A stretch of 40,355 nt of DNA, taken from a virus. The translations under genes and the position numbers were made by a program. This document shows, piece after piece, positions 1 through 7,374 of the stretch. The stretch spans positions 1 to 40,355 of the IMG/VR virus record IMGVR_UViG_3300034018_000585; one strand, 5' to 3'. Below the pieces are notes generated by a model, which saw only the letters and a list, made by a program, of their open reading frames with translations, had not been told where the DNA came from and ran no database searches. Each line of letters begins with the position of its first letter. Positions within the stretch are counted from its first letter, which is position 1.

Positions 1-998
1 TCATTGACATGGACTGCGTGAGGTCCGCGTAAACGAATGGAAACTGCCCGCGAAGGTCAAGGCAGTTGTCCGCGAAGTCCACAAAAACCACATCGCAGTT
101 AGTCAGCCGGTTGATTGCCAACCCGCCGCGCCCGGTGCCGCACCCGAAGTCCGCGATGATGTCGAGGAAGTGCGGCTTGACCACCTTGACGAATTCCTCC
201 GCAAAGCCCTCTCCAGGGGACATCGTGCGGTAGGAGTCAAACTCCCACATCTTGCGGTATTTTTCTTCCTCAGTGATCGGCTGGGAAGCAAGGCGCATCT
301 GGTGCATCACTTCCATGATAAGCCCGTCCGAATCCACCGTGACGATGCAGCCAAGGTCGATCAGGTTGTTGCAGACTTCGGGGAACAGTTCGGCTTGCCG
401 CGCCATAGTCAGGCTGGCCGTAAACGTCTTGCCGCCAAGCGTGACCTTGCACAGCGGTTCGGTCGCGTTGATCGGCTGCTTGTAGGCGTGTCCCAAAGTG
501 GCACGGTGCGAGGAATCGTAGCCAAACAGGTGCAGCTTGCGATATCCGAGCGTGTAGGCAAGGCACATGGCCGACAGCCCGACCGTCGTCCCGCCGCCGA
601 TAAGGGCATAATCATCGTCGTGGGCGGGCAAATGCTCCTCAATGTCCTCGATTGCCGGATGCCACACGAAGGGGTCGCCCAGGGCCTTAAAAATGGCCGG
701 ATCGCACTGTGAGGCAATCAGATACTTCTTCGCGCTGCCAATCAGGGCGATGTTGTCGGGGCGAGCGTCGAGAATGACCTGATACTCGGGAATTATGCCA
801 TTCTCGTTCAGGAATTTCGCAGCGCCGTTCAGGGCGAAGATTGTCTGCCCTAAATCCTTGCGCTTCTTGATTGTGGGTAGATGCTCCTGGAGCGATGGAC
901 CGCCGCCGACAATGACCGCGTGTCCGTCATGCGCTTCGAGCATCTTGATCCAGGACCGATGCTTGCGCGAGTTTTCACCAATGTTGGCGAAAAGGGTT
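1..998. repeat. left copy of 998-bp diverged terminal repeat
   Basis: Position p aligns to p + 39357 over the whole stretch with no indel. By hand count 46 bases differ. Positions 1-100 and 885-998 are identical to the other copy, so all differences lie in the middle. This is what an assembler leaves when it enters and leaves a two-variant bubble on a circular sequence. A true direct repeat at genome ends is the alternative. Confidence 0.95.
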
Positions 999-1033
999 TC
1001 GTCGTTCGTATTGCAGAGGATTTGTATGTCCAT
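1..1033 (-). CDS. DUF115-methyltransferase fusion, copy 1 (3' end missing)
   Basis: The reading frame is open from an ATG at 1033 to the window edge, so about 344 codons are seen and the C-terminus is cut off. The N-terminal part carries a glycine-rich VIVGGGPS motif and the YALIGGGTTVG motif of DUF115 (MptE/Maf-like, a glycosyltransferase-related fold). The methyltransferase part begins near residue 300. The first 998 bases match 39358-40355 without gaps (46 differences by hand count, 36 at codon third positions), so the frame is under selection. The start gives 30 residues upstream of the next internal Met, beginning MDIQILCNTNDE. No strong Shine-Dalgarno is seen before it. It follows the decoration-like gene at 1070-1621 in the late operon. 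If the genome is circular, this 5' part joins the 3' part at 39065 to make one protein of about 441 residues. Confidence 0.85.
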   Translation of the reverse strand, partial: MDIQILCNTNDETLFANIGENSRKHRSWIKMLEAHDGHAVIVGGGPSLQEHLPTIKKRKDLGQTIFALNGAAKFLNENGIIPEYQVILDARPDNIALIGSAKKYLIASQCDPAIFKALGDPFVWHPAIEDIEEHLPAHDDDYALIGGGTTVGLSAMCLAYTLGYRKLHLFGYDSSHRATLGHAYKQPINATEPLCKVTLGGKTFTASLTMARQAELFPEVCNNLIDLGCIVTVDSDGLIMEVMHQMRLASQPITEEEKYRKMWEFDSYRTMSPGEGFAEEFVKVVKPHFLDIIADFGCGTGRGGLAINRLTNCDVVFVDFADNCLDLRGQFPFVYADLTQSMSM

Positions 1034-1069
1034 ATGAAATGGGGGAGAGTTGCCCCTCCCCCACCCGTC

Positions 1070-1621
1070 TTAGGTGATCCGGCCTTGCATATGAGGCCGG
1101 TTGATCACGATGGCAACGGTAGCCGTAGCAGCAGCCACGGTAGCCGTGTTGGCCGAACGTGCGCCAAGGATTTCCTTGCCAGACGAAGAGGCCGCGACCT
1201 TGCCAGCCGAGGTGACGCCGATGGCGACAGTCGGAGCAAGAGCAACGCCGGTGGTCCGAGCCGCAATGGCGGTGCCCGCAATCTGATACCAAGAGAACTT
1301 GGTCGCAGAAGTGTTGGCAGCCATAGCGATAGCCACGGGACGCGCTTGGTTGGCGGTGACCGGAGCCAGGGCCGTTTCGTAGGTCGTGCCGTTGTAGGTA
1401 ACGACAGAGCCGACGGCGGTGCTGGCGACGCCCTTGAGGAGGATGAATTCACCCTCACCATAGACGGGGTCAAAACCACGGACAATCTGGCCCAGCACAT
1501 AAGGCGGGGTCGGAATGGTCGTGGTGGAGCCGCTGGAGACGCTGGCGGGCGAAAGCACGCCGTCGTCAATCTGATCGACTTGCTGAAGGCCGAGCTTGGG
1601 TTCATCGAAAGTGTAAGCCAT
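1070..1621 (-). CDS. putative capsid decoration/head protein
   Basis: 183 residues, rich in Ala, Thr, Val and Ser, with predicted beta structure and no membrane segment or signal peptide. It lies 12 bp after the major capsid gene. This is the usual place and composition for a capsid cement or decoration protein, but I recognise no definite family. The middle reads as a DUF2190-like beta domain (VGSVVTYNGTTYETA, then GVTSAGKVAASSSGKEILGA), which is only a resemblance. The ATG at 1621 follows AGGAGGC on the coding strand, a strong ribosome binding site. A virion role is inferred from position. Confidence 0.7.
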   Translation of the reverse strand: MAYTFDEPKLGLQQVDQIDDGVLSPASVSSGSTTTIPTPPYVLGQIVRGFDPVYGEGEFILLKGVASTAVGSVVTYNGTTYETALAPVTANQARPVAIAMAANTSATKFSWYQIAGTAIAARTTGVALAPTVAIGVTSAGKVAASSSGKEILGARSANTATVAAATATVAIVINRPHMQGRIT

Positions 1622-1633
1622 GATAAGCCTCCT

Positions 1634-2635
1634 TTAAGCGATGAGGACGCCTTGGAACTGAGAGCCCGAGCAGGTCATGTTGCCCGCCCAGCCAATCAGT
1701 TTCACAATGGCGTCTTGGTTGACGGCCTGCCGCTCGCCGCCAATCGGAACGAAGTTCCGGTCAACGTGCGGACGGAAGTGGAGATACTTCGTGTTCAGGA
1801 ACCACATGTGGTTCGCCGTGGCGGAAGCGCCGATACCACCATCAAGCACAACGTCGGAGGCCATGCCCGCGCCGTAATACTTGAGGGAGGCGAAGCCAGC
1901 GCCAGCCATGCCCGAACCGGAGTCCGAGATACGCTGGATGGCCTGAAGCGACTGGAGATACAGGCGGTAGTAGTTGTTGTCCGCCACGATCAGGTCAGGC
2001 TTGTCGGTGCCACGGATCAGTTGGACCGCCAGGGCATCCATGTAAGCCTGGATGTTGGAAGCCGTCACAGCCGCGCCGCCGTTGGTCACGCCAGCAAACA
2101 CCTTGGGCTGCCAGAACGACCAAGTGGCGCGGTTAATGCCGCCGTAGGTGCCCGAGGTCGGAACGTCAGGAACAGCCGCGCCGAGGCCGGTAATGTTCTT
2201 GCCGCTGTTGCCCGTGCCGTCGAGATAGATGTCACCGCTCATGCGGTTCTGAAGCTGGGCTTCAGCGACAGCCATACGGCCATCCAGCAGGTCAATAATG
2301 GCTTCCTTGCCGCTGTTCTGGATCATTTCAAGGCCCGAAATGGTCACAGCCGAAGCGTATTGGGTGATGCCGAACTGAGCCGCCGAGATGGGCGAGTTCT
2401 GGGACACGTTCAGCACTTCGTAGCCGGAGTAGCTGTTCGTGTTGTTCGAGGTGGCGTCGTTATACATGATCTCTTGAAGGATCACGTTACCACCGGAGAA
2501 CGTCTTGACGTTCCCCCGCTCCTTCAGACGACGCAGAAGGGCGTTGTTGTTGGTCACGTTATCAGCGAGTTCACCGCTGCGGCTTTGGATATTCGTCGCA
2601 ATGATGTCGCTGACTGCGGAATTGGCGAAAGCCAT
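1634..2635 (-). CDS. major capsid protein (HK97 fold)
   Basis: 333 residues. The N-terminal segment (NNALLRRLKERGNVKTFSGG) and the E-loop-like stretch after it are followed by long beta/alpha regions with LIVADNNYYRLY, then a C-terminal block containing HMWFLNTKYLHFRPHVDRNF. This matches the coat proteins of podovirus-like phages of Proteobacteria that accept a separate scaffold. It would assemble the icosahedral shell from many copies around the scaffold. It sits directly between the scaffold gene and the decoration-like gene, the canonical order. AGGAGGC precedes the ATG. Length is typical for a coat without a fused protease or delta domain; no prohead protease gene is seen nearby. Confidence 0.92.
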   Translation of the reverse strand: MAFANSAVSDIIATNIQSRSGELADNVTNNNALLRRLKERGNVKTFSGGNVILQEIMYNDATSNNTNSYSGYEVLNVSQNSPISAAQFGITQYASAVTISGLEMIQNSGKEAIIDLLDGRMAVAEAQLQNRMSGDIYLDGTGNSGKNITGLGAAVPDVPTSGTYGGINRATWSFWQPKVFAGVTNGGAAVTASNIQAYMDALAVQLIRGTDKPDLIVADNNYYRLYLQSLQAIQRISDSGSGMAGAGFASLKYYGAGMASDVVLDGGIGASATANHMWFLNTKYLHFRPHVDRNFVPIGGERQAVNQDAIVKLIGWAGNMTCSGSQFQGVLIA

Positions 2636-2661
2636 CGGCTTGCCTCCTTATCAGGGTTTCA

Positions 2662-3609
2662 TCAAAGACGGTCTGCGAAGTCGTTGAATTGCGACAACAG
2701 CATGGACCGCCTGTCTTGCGCGTTGGTAGCCGTTGGAACCCTGGGTGTAGAAGTCCTAACGCTCACCGCTGCTGCCTTGGCAGACTTTGCAGCCTGATCG
2801 GCTGCCTTTCGCTTTGCGGCTTCCGCAGCGGCTTGTTGGCTCTGCTGGACCCGTTCAAAGAGGTCATTGTCAAGACGGAGCGCCTTTTCATAGGCGTCCT
2901 GGAGAGTGCTTGCCACGCCGCTCTGTAGGAGCGTAATCATCGTGGGCTTTGCGTCCTCAAAGAATTCCGCCTTTGTGGAGAATTCCTCGATCTCAGCTTG
3001 AAGCGACTCATTCTTAGCCGCTTCTTGCTGCTGTTTCCACCCCACAAGTTCATTCTTGATGCTATAAAGCTCAGATTGAAGTTGCGAGACGTAGGGATCA
3101 GCCGGGTATTCTTGTTGGAATCCCTCTGCATCGCCCAGGTTGACGCCGTATTGTTGCGCCAATTGGTTGAGGTATGCCCGCTTCTGTTGCGGGTTGCCAT
3201 ACCTAAGATTGTGGTCTGCATCCATCAGCGCGCTTACGGCGGTGGGAAGGTCCACGCCGAGTTGCTGGATGGTCTGCATGTAAGGCTCTGCGGCCTTCTG
3301 CATCTGTTCGGCCAGTTGAGCCTTGGTCTTGAGGGGCTCAATGCCTGCGCGGGTTTCGTCCTCGCGCTGCCAAATGTATTCGCGCACCTTCGGATCAACG
3401 GATTCCCACACATCGTGGTAGTCCTTTTTCCAACTGGACGGCGGCTTGGCCCAAATCTTGGGCTCTTCGGGCTCTGGTTCGGGATCGTCGGGGACTTGAG
3501 ATTCTACGGGTTGCGGCGCTTCAGGCGCGGCCTCCACTTCCGAAAACTGCTGTGCCAGGAGTTCCCGGCGGTCGGTGGCTTCTTCGGTAGCTTGCTCTTG
3601 GGTGTCCAT
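2662..3609 (-). CDS. scaffolding protein
   Basis: 315 residues from the ATG at 3609; an upstream TTG would add four residues but has no better ribosome site. The N-terminus is acidic and proline-rich (PDDPEPEPEEPKIW), followed by KPPSSWKKDYHDVWESVDPKV, a pattern common at the start of podovirus scaffolds. The rest is charged and Gln/Ala-rich with heptad-like coiled coil, ending in an Ala/Lys-rich segment and a short basic tail (SVRTSTPRVP) of the type that contacts coat protein. It would direct prohead assembly and then leave the head. It sits immediately upstream of the coat gene in the transcript. Confidence 0.85.
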   Translation of the reverse strand: MDTQEQATEEATDRRELLAQQFSEVEAAPEAPQPVESQVPDDPEPEPEEPKIWAKPPSSWKKDYHDVWESVDPKVREYIWQREDETRAGIEPLKTKAQLAEQMQKAAEPYMQTIQQLGVDLPTAVSALMDADHNLRYGNPQQKRAYLNQLAQQYGVNLGDAEGFQQEYPADPYVSQLQSELYSIKNELVGWKQQQEAAKNESLQAEIEEFSTKAEFFEDAKPTMITLLQSGVASTLQDAYEKALRLDNDLFERVQQSQQAAAEAAKRKAADQAAKSAKAAAVSVRTSTPRVPTATNAQDRRSMLLSQFNDFADRL

Positions 3610-3617
3610 TCGCAATC

Positions 3618-3974
3618 TCAAATGCCTTTCTTTAGCTGCTTGAGAATCTTGTTTGCCTGATTGTCAGACATGTCGCCAAGCTGCTTGGCGATTATTTCGC
3701 GCCGATTTGTCTTTGGCGCAACTATTTTCGTCTCCATCTTCTCGTTTCCGACTTCGACGCAGTTGTGCCGCCTGAGCAATTCGCGGTGTTCCGACCGGCT
3801 GCTAATCATGCGCCCGTCGATCATGTTCTGATATGGGTCGATGTCGCGGATGACCATTGGACGCCCAAGATCGGACTCCTTGGGGGCCTGATAGTCGTCA
3901 CGCAGATAGACCAGTTCCTCGCCCTCGTATTCGGCAAGCAGGCCCTTTTTGTCGAAAACAGCACGGTATCTCAT
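3618..3974 (-). CDS. conserved hypothetical head-module protein
   Basis: 118 residues, charged, no membrane segment. The conserved-looking core reads IRDIDPYQNMIDGRMISSRS followed by EHRELLRRHNCVEVGNE, a pattern I have seen in small proteins encoded between portal and scaffold in many podovirus-like phages. Its biochemical role is not known to me. It overlaps the upstream gene by ATGA (3971-3974), so translation is probably coupled. The C-terminus is basic and helical (ANKILKQLKKGI). Confidence 0.75.
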   Translation of the reverse strand: MRYRAVFDKKGLLAEYEGEELVYLRDDYQAPKESDLGRPMVIRDIDPYQNMIDGRMISSRSEHRELLRRHNCVEVGNEKMETKIVAPKTNRREIIAKQLGDMSDNQANKILKQLKKGI

Positions 3975-4669
3975 AACAGCAACAGGATTTCCTCGTCGTC
4001 CATGTCAATGTAGGCGTTCCACAGACGCTCAATAGCGTCGGCGCTCTGCATGATCTTGTCGATATCCAGGCGCGGGGCTGCGGTGGCCTTGGCTTGCTTG
4101 GGCTCTGGGTCGGCATATTGCGCGATCAGTTCCTCAATGACCGGCGACTTGCCTTCAACCAGGACTTCATAAGCGTTGATAATGTCGCGCTTGCGTTTTC
4201 TGCGTTCGTCTCGTTCACGCTTGAACTTGCGCGGCAAGTAATCGCCATCGTGGGTGTCGTCCACGATGATGGGTTGCGGCACCGTAATCTGGATGCTCGC
4301 AATGTCTTGTGCTTCGGTCGCGGCAAGGGCAACCGTGACGTTTGCGGAACTTACAGTTACGCCGATTGCTGCAATGTCTTGCGCTTCTGTAGCGGCAAGG
4401 TCGGCGGTTATGCTTGTTGAGCCAACGGTTATGTTGGCAGCCGCAATGTCCTGCGCCTCAGTGACGGCCAAAGAAACGGTAATGGTAACGGCTGGGGCCA
4501 AATAAGCCCCACCGCCCCCTGCTTCCATCAGGACGTTGGACGGCAGCGCGGTCGTCAGGTTCGCCCCGGCCAGCGCAGAGCCTTCAGCCCAAAAGCCTTG
4601 GACCGGGTTTGCTGTCCCCGGCGACCTTTGCAATTGCGCTGGTGCGCTGCCGCCGTAGAGGGCGACCAT
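3971..4669 (-). CDS. hypothetical virion protein with three internal beta repeats
   Basis: 232 residues. Residues about 60-130 hold three tandem repeats of about 25 residues, each centred on (L)A(A/V)TEAQDIA(A/S) and followed by a beta-strand stretch such as ITVGSTSITAD. The second half is different: very basic (KFKRERDERRKRKRD), then acidic helices ending DMDDEEILLLL. The position between portal and scaffold suggests a minor head or neck protein. I do not recognise a named family. It overlaps the next gene by ATGA and starts 1 bp after the 714-residue gene upstream. Confidence 0.7.
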   Translation of the reverse strand: MVALYGGSAPAQLQRSPGTANPVQGFWAEGSALAGANLTTALPSNVLMEAGGGGAYLAPAVTITVSLAVTEAQDIAAANITVGSTSITADLAATEAQDIAAIGVTVSSANVTVALAATEAQDIASIQITVPQPIIVDDTHDGDYLPRKFKRERDERRKRKRDIINAYEVLVEGKSPVIEELIAQYADPEPKQAKATAAPRLDIDKIMQSADAIERLWNAYIDMDDEEILLLL

Positions 4670-4670
4670 T

Positions 4671-6815
4671 TTATGCCACCGTTAGGGTCGCGTAGAGGTC
4701 AATGCCGGAAGGGAGCGAAGCGGTCGGGACAAAGCGGCGGCGGGTGTTGAGCGTGTCAGTCCCCAGGCCGTTGGTCCAAGCCGTGCCGTTCCAATACTGG
4801 AAGTTTCCGTTGGTCGAGCCGCTGGACGCCTGCGTCAGCACAAGCGCGTTGGTATCGGCGCGGTAGATGTCGATGGTGTGGGTCGTCAGGCTGGCCCCAA
4901 AGAGCGCGGCCTGTATCCAGGCAAAGGTGCCGTTCGAGGCGTCAAAGTCCCCGAAGTTCCAGCGATACTGGCTCGGCAGTTCGTCCGCCGTCTCATAGAC
5001 CAGGGCCAGCGACAGGACGCGGGCGGGGAGCATGATGACGCCCGCCGTGCGGAACTGAAACGCGAACTGGATGTTCGCCGCAGGGAGAACACCCGACAGG
5101 TCGCCGGTCTGCGGAACATCCGTCCACGCGCCCGAGTTGTCGTCAATCCCGCTGGTCCGATACTGGATTTTGAAGGCGTCGGGGGTCACGCCCATCGTGG
5201 CGTCCCCGAGGTTCTCCATGCAGTTCACCAGCACCCGATAGAGTTTGTCGGGGGTCGCGCCGAGGGCGATCTTCGGGCAGATGATGCGGTTGTTCACATC
5301 GGCCTGATACTCCCAGTCCGCCGCGAGCGGGTAGGCGGTCATGGCCGACTGGTTGGCGGTGGTGCCGGTCGCGTAGACCCAGAACAGCCAGCCATCCTCT
5401 ACCCAGACAAATGGGCTGACGCCGGTGCCCGTGTAGTGGACAAACAGCGGGCTGTCCGTGTCTCGGAGAGACGATGCGAGCTGTCCAGTGGTGCAGCTTG
5501 CCCGCCGGTCAATCTGCTGACCGCCGGTGTAATAGTCTGTGATGTAGATTGCGCCGGTGGAACCCGTCGAGTTGGCGATCACCAGCTTGTCGATGGAGCC
5601 CGCCACATCCAGAGAGATGAAGCCCGCGCCCGCGAGGTTTGTGTTTGTTCCCCCTGGCACCACTTCCGACATCGTGTCCGCGATGAAGGTCGTGTTGCCG
5701 GAGGTCACGTTGGCAATAGGGACGCGGATGATCCGCGAGGCGGTGAACAGGTAAACCGAGGCCACCCCGGAGCCTGACCCGTGACTGAGCGTGGCGACCC
5801 GGCCATTGTTGGCCTGAGAGATGTTGCCAGTAACGGTCTGAGCCCCGGTAATGACCATGTTCGAACCCGTCAGCACCATCGCGCCAGCGGTCACGGTCAG
5901 CGGGGCGCGGATGTTGTAGCGGTAGAGGACGAGGGAGGTCGCAGCGCCTTCGGTGCTGTAGACGTATTGCTCCGTCCACGAGGTCCAGTCGCCAAGGGCG
6001 CAGCCGCCAATGACATCGTTCGTGATCGTGGCGGCATCCTTCAGCCAGTAGGTCGCCTTGATCTTGTCCACCGTGGTCGCCGCCGGGATAGCCGTGGCGG
6101 GGTTCTGGAAGTCCTCGTAGCGAAGGCCCTTCGTGATGAACAGACCGCCGTTGGTCACGGTCGCGTTGGTCGTAGCCTGAACGACCATTAGGTCTTGAAT
6201 GACGTAGGGCGTCCCCGCCGAGATAGTCCCCGCAGAGGTCGTCAGGGTAATGCCGGTGTCCGAGCCGATGGCGCTGATCTGATACCAAGTCGTGATCTGC
6301 GTCGGATCGGTCGAGCCAAAGCCGATGCGCGAGCCGACAGATAGACCCGTGGCCCAGACCGTGCTGGTGCCCGTGACGCCGGTGCCAGAAACCGCCACCG
6401 TGCCGGTCGTGTAGTTTTCGAGGATGACCCGGAAGCCGCGCACTGTGTGGGCAGTCGCGGTCGGGAATGTGCAGGTGATCGCGCCAACGAAGGTGTAGAG
6501 GTTGGTCGAGGGAACCCAGGTCCAAAGCTGGACACGCCGGGTCGCCGCCGCCGTCGCTACGTCAGCGCCAAAGACCCAAAACAGGTCGTCGGTGATCTTG
6601 ACGGGATGCACATACGCGGAAGGGATCGCCAGCGAGGACTCACCGAAGTTCGCCACGCCAAGGGGTGCGGGGCCAATGAACTTGTCCACCTCGCCGGAGC
6701 CCAGGGAAAACTGCCCGGTGTGCTTGCCGCGATTGATCTTCGTCGCGTCGTAGGAGCCGCCAATGGCGACCTGCGAATACGTCCCGTTGAAGACCTGTTC
6801 GACCGCCGCTTTCAT
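4671..6815 (-). CDS. large beta-rich putative virion protein
   Basis: 714 residues, dominated by Thr, Ser, Gly and Val in short beta-strand patterns, with no signal peptide or membrane segment. It contains a motif series such as TGTVAVSGTGVTGTSTVWATG and paired tryptophan/tyrosine strands (WYQISAIGSDTGITL), typical of phage structural proteins that form trimers or sheets. No catalytic motif is apparent. It lies between the portal and scaffold genes, an odd place for a tail fibre, so it may be a head-surface or neck appendage. The start overlaps the 60-residue gene upstream by ATGA. Function is inferred only from composition and context. Confidence 0.7.
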   Translation of the reverse strand: MKAAVEQVFNGTYSQVAIGGSYDATKINRGKHTGQFSLGSGEVDKFIGPAPLGVANFGESSLAIPSAYVHPVKITDDLFWVFGADVATAAATRRVQLWTWVPSTNLYTFVGAITCTFPTATAHTVRGFRVILENYTTGTVAVSGTGVTGTSTVWATGLSVGSRIGFGSTDPTQITTWYQISAIGSDTGITLTTSAGTISAGTPYVIQDLMVVQATTNATVTNGGLFITKGLRYEDFQNPATAIPAATTVDKIKATYWLKDAATITNDVIGGCALGDWTSWTEQYVYSTEGAATSLVLYRYNIRAPLTVTAGAMVLTGSNMVITGAQTVTGNISQANNGRVATLSHGSGSGVASVYLFTASRIIRVPIANVTSGNTTFIADTMSEVVPGGTNTNLAGAGFISLDVAGSIDKLVIANSTGSTGAIYITDYYTGGQQIDRRASCTTGQLASSLRDTDSPLFVHYTGTGVSPFVWVEDGWLFWVYATGTTANQSAMTAYPLAADWEYQADVNNRIICPKIALGATPDKLYRVLVNCMENLGDATMGVTPDAFKIQYRTSGIDDNSGAWTDVPQTGDLSGVLPAANIQFAFQFRTAGVIMLPARVLSLALVYETADELPSQYRWNFGDFDASNGTFAWIQAALFGASLTTHTIDIYRADTNALVLTQASSGSTNGNFQYWNGTAWTNGLGTDTLNTRRRFVPTASLPSGIDLYATLTVA

Positions 6816-6994
6816 GCCGCGTTTCCTTCATCAATTCCGAGGACCGACATCGCCAGAAACGCGCAGATGGGGCCGTTGGTGTCAATTAATCGTCTGCATG
6901 GAACAAAATCCAAAAGCTCATAGGAGCCGCTTACTGCAACTTCATACGAGGCATTTTCGGCCACTAAAACCCCCTGCTCAATAACATAGGCCAT
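6812..6994 (-). CDS. small hypothetical protein
   Basis: 60 residues (starts MAYVIEQGVLVAENASYEVA). An AAGG ribosome site lies 6 bases before the ATG at 6994, and the stop overlaps the start of the next gene by ATGA. Both features support a real coupled gene. No motif is recognised; two Cys residues are present (PCRRL and PICAF). Confidence 0.6.
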   Translation of the reverse strand: MAYVIEQGVLVAENASYEVAVSGSYELLDFVPCRRLIDTNGPICAFLAMSVLGIDEGNAA

Positions 6995-6999
6995 GTGCC

Positions 7000-7374
7000 T
7001 TATCCGTGCGTAATCGTCGCAGAGGTCAAATCAACGTTTTGGCCCGAAGAAAACGTCGTAGTGCTAACAATAACGTTTGTGCCACTAGTGCCGACTGTCA
7101 GGCCGTCGCAGACTACAGTGCCGGTGGAATCTTTGAACCGGGCCAAAGCCGCTACACCATTGTTTGACGCCGTGGTGCTGATCGGCAGGGCGTTAAACGT
7201 CAAAACGCCGCTCGACACGGTGCCGCACGGGTCATCCAGCGTGATGGTTGCCAGCACGGTCGTGTAGCCGGTAGTGCAGACCTCCAGCGTGCCCGGTCCC
7301 GCGCCGCCGTCGATGGCATCGCGCACCGCCGTCATGCGGGTGTTCTTGACCGTCGTGCTGTAGTTAACCGCCAT
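7000..7374 (-). CDS. hypothetical virion protein
   Basis: 124 residues. The N-terminal VKNTRMTAVRDAIDGGAGPGTLEVCTTG is a conserved-looking opening that I associate with small structural proteins near portal genes. The remainder is Thr/Ser/Val-rich beta strands (GVLTFNALPISTTASNNGVA). No enzymatic motif. Its start lies inside the last codons of the portal gene (11-bp overlap), so it is translated from the same late message. A structural role is inferred from neighbours. Confidence 0.65.
   Translation of the reverse strand: MAVNYSTTVKNTRMTAVRDAIDGGAGPGTLEVCTTGYTTVLATITLDDPCGTVSSGVLTFNALPISTTASNNGVAALARFKDSTGTVVCDGLTVGTSGTNVIVSTTTFSSGQNVDLTSATITHG

Noticed and set aside
881-2797. 638-residue plus-strand open frame
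   Set aside because: It is antisense to the major capsid and decoration-like genes; composition is Arg/Gly/His-rich as expected for the opposite strand of GC-rich coding DNA, and it has no ribosome site.
4878-5777. 299-residue plus-strand open frame
   Set aside because: Antisense of the 714-residue virion gene, low-complexity Arg/Gly-rich.
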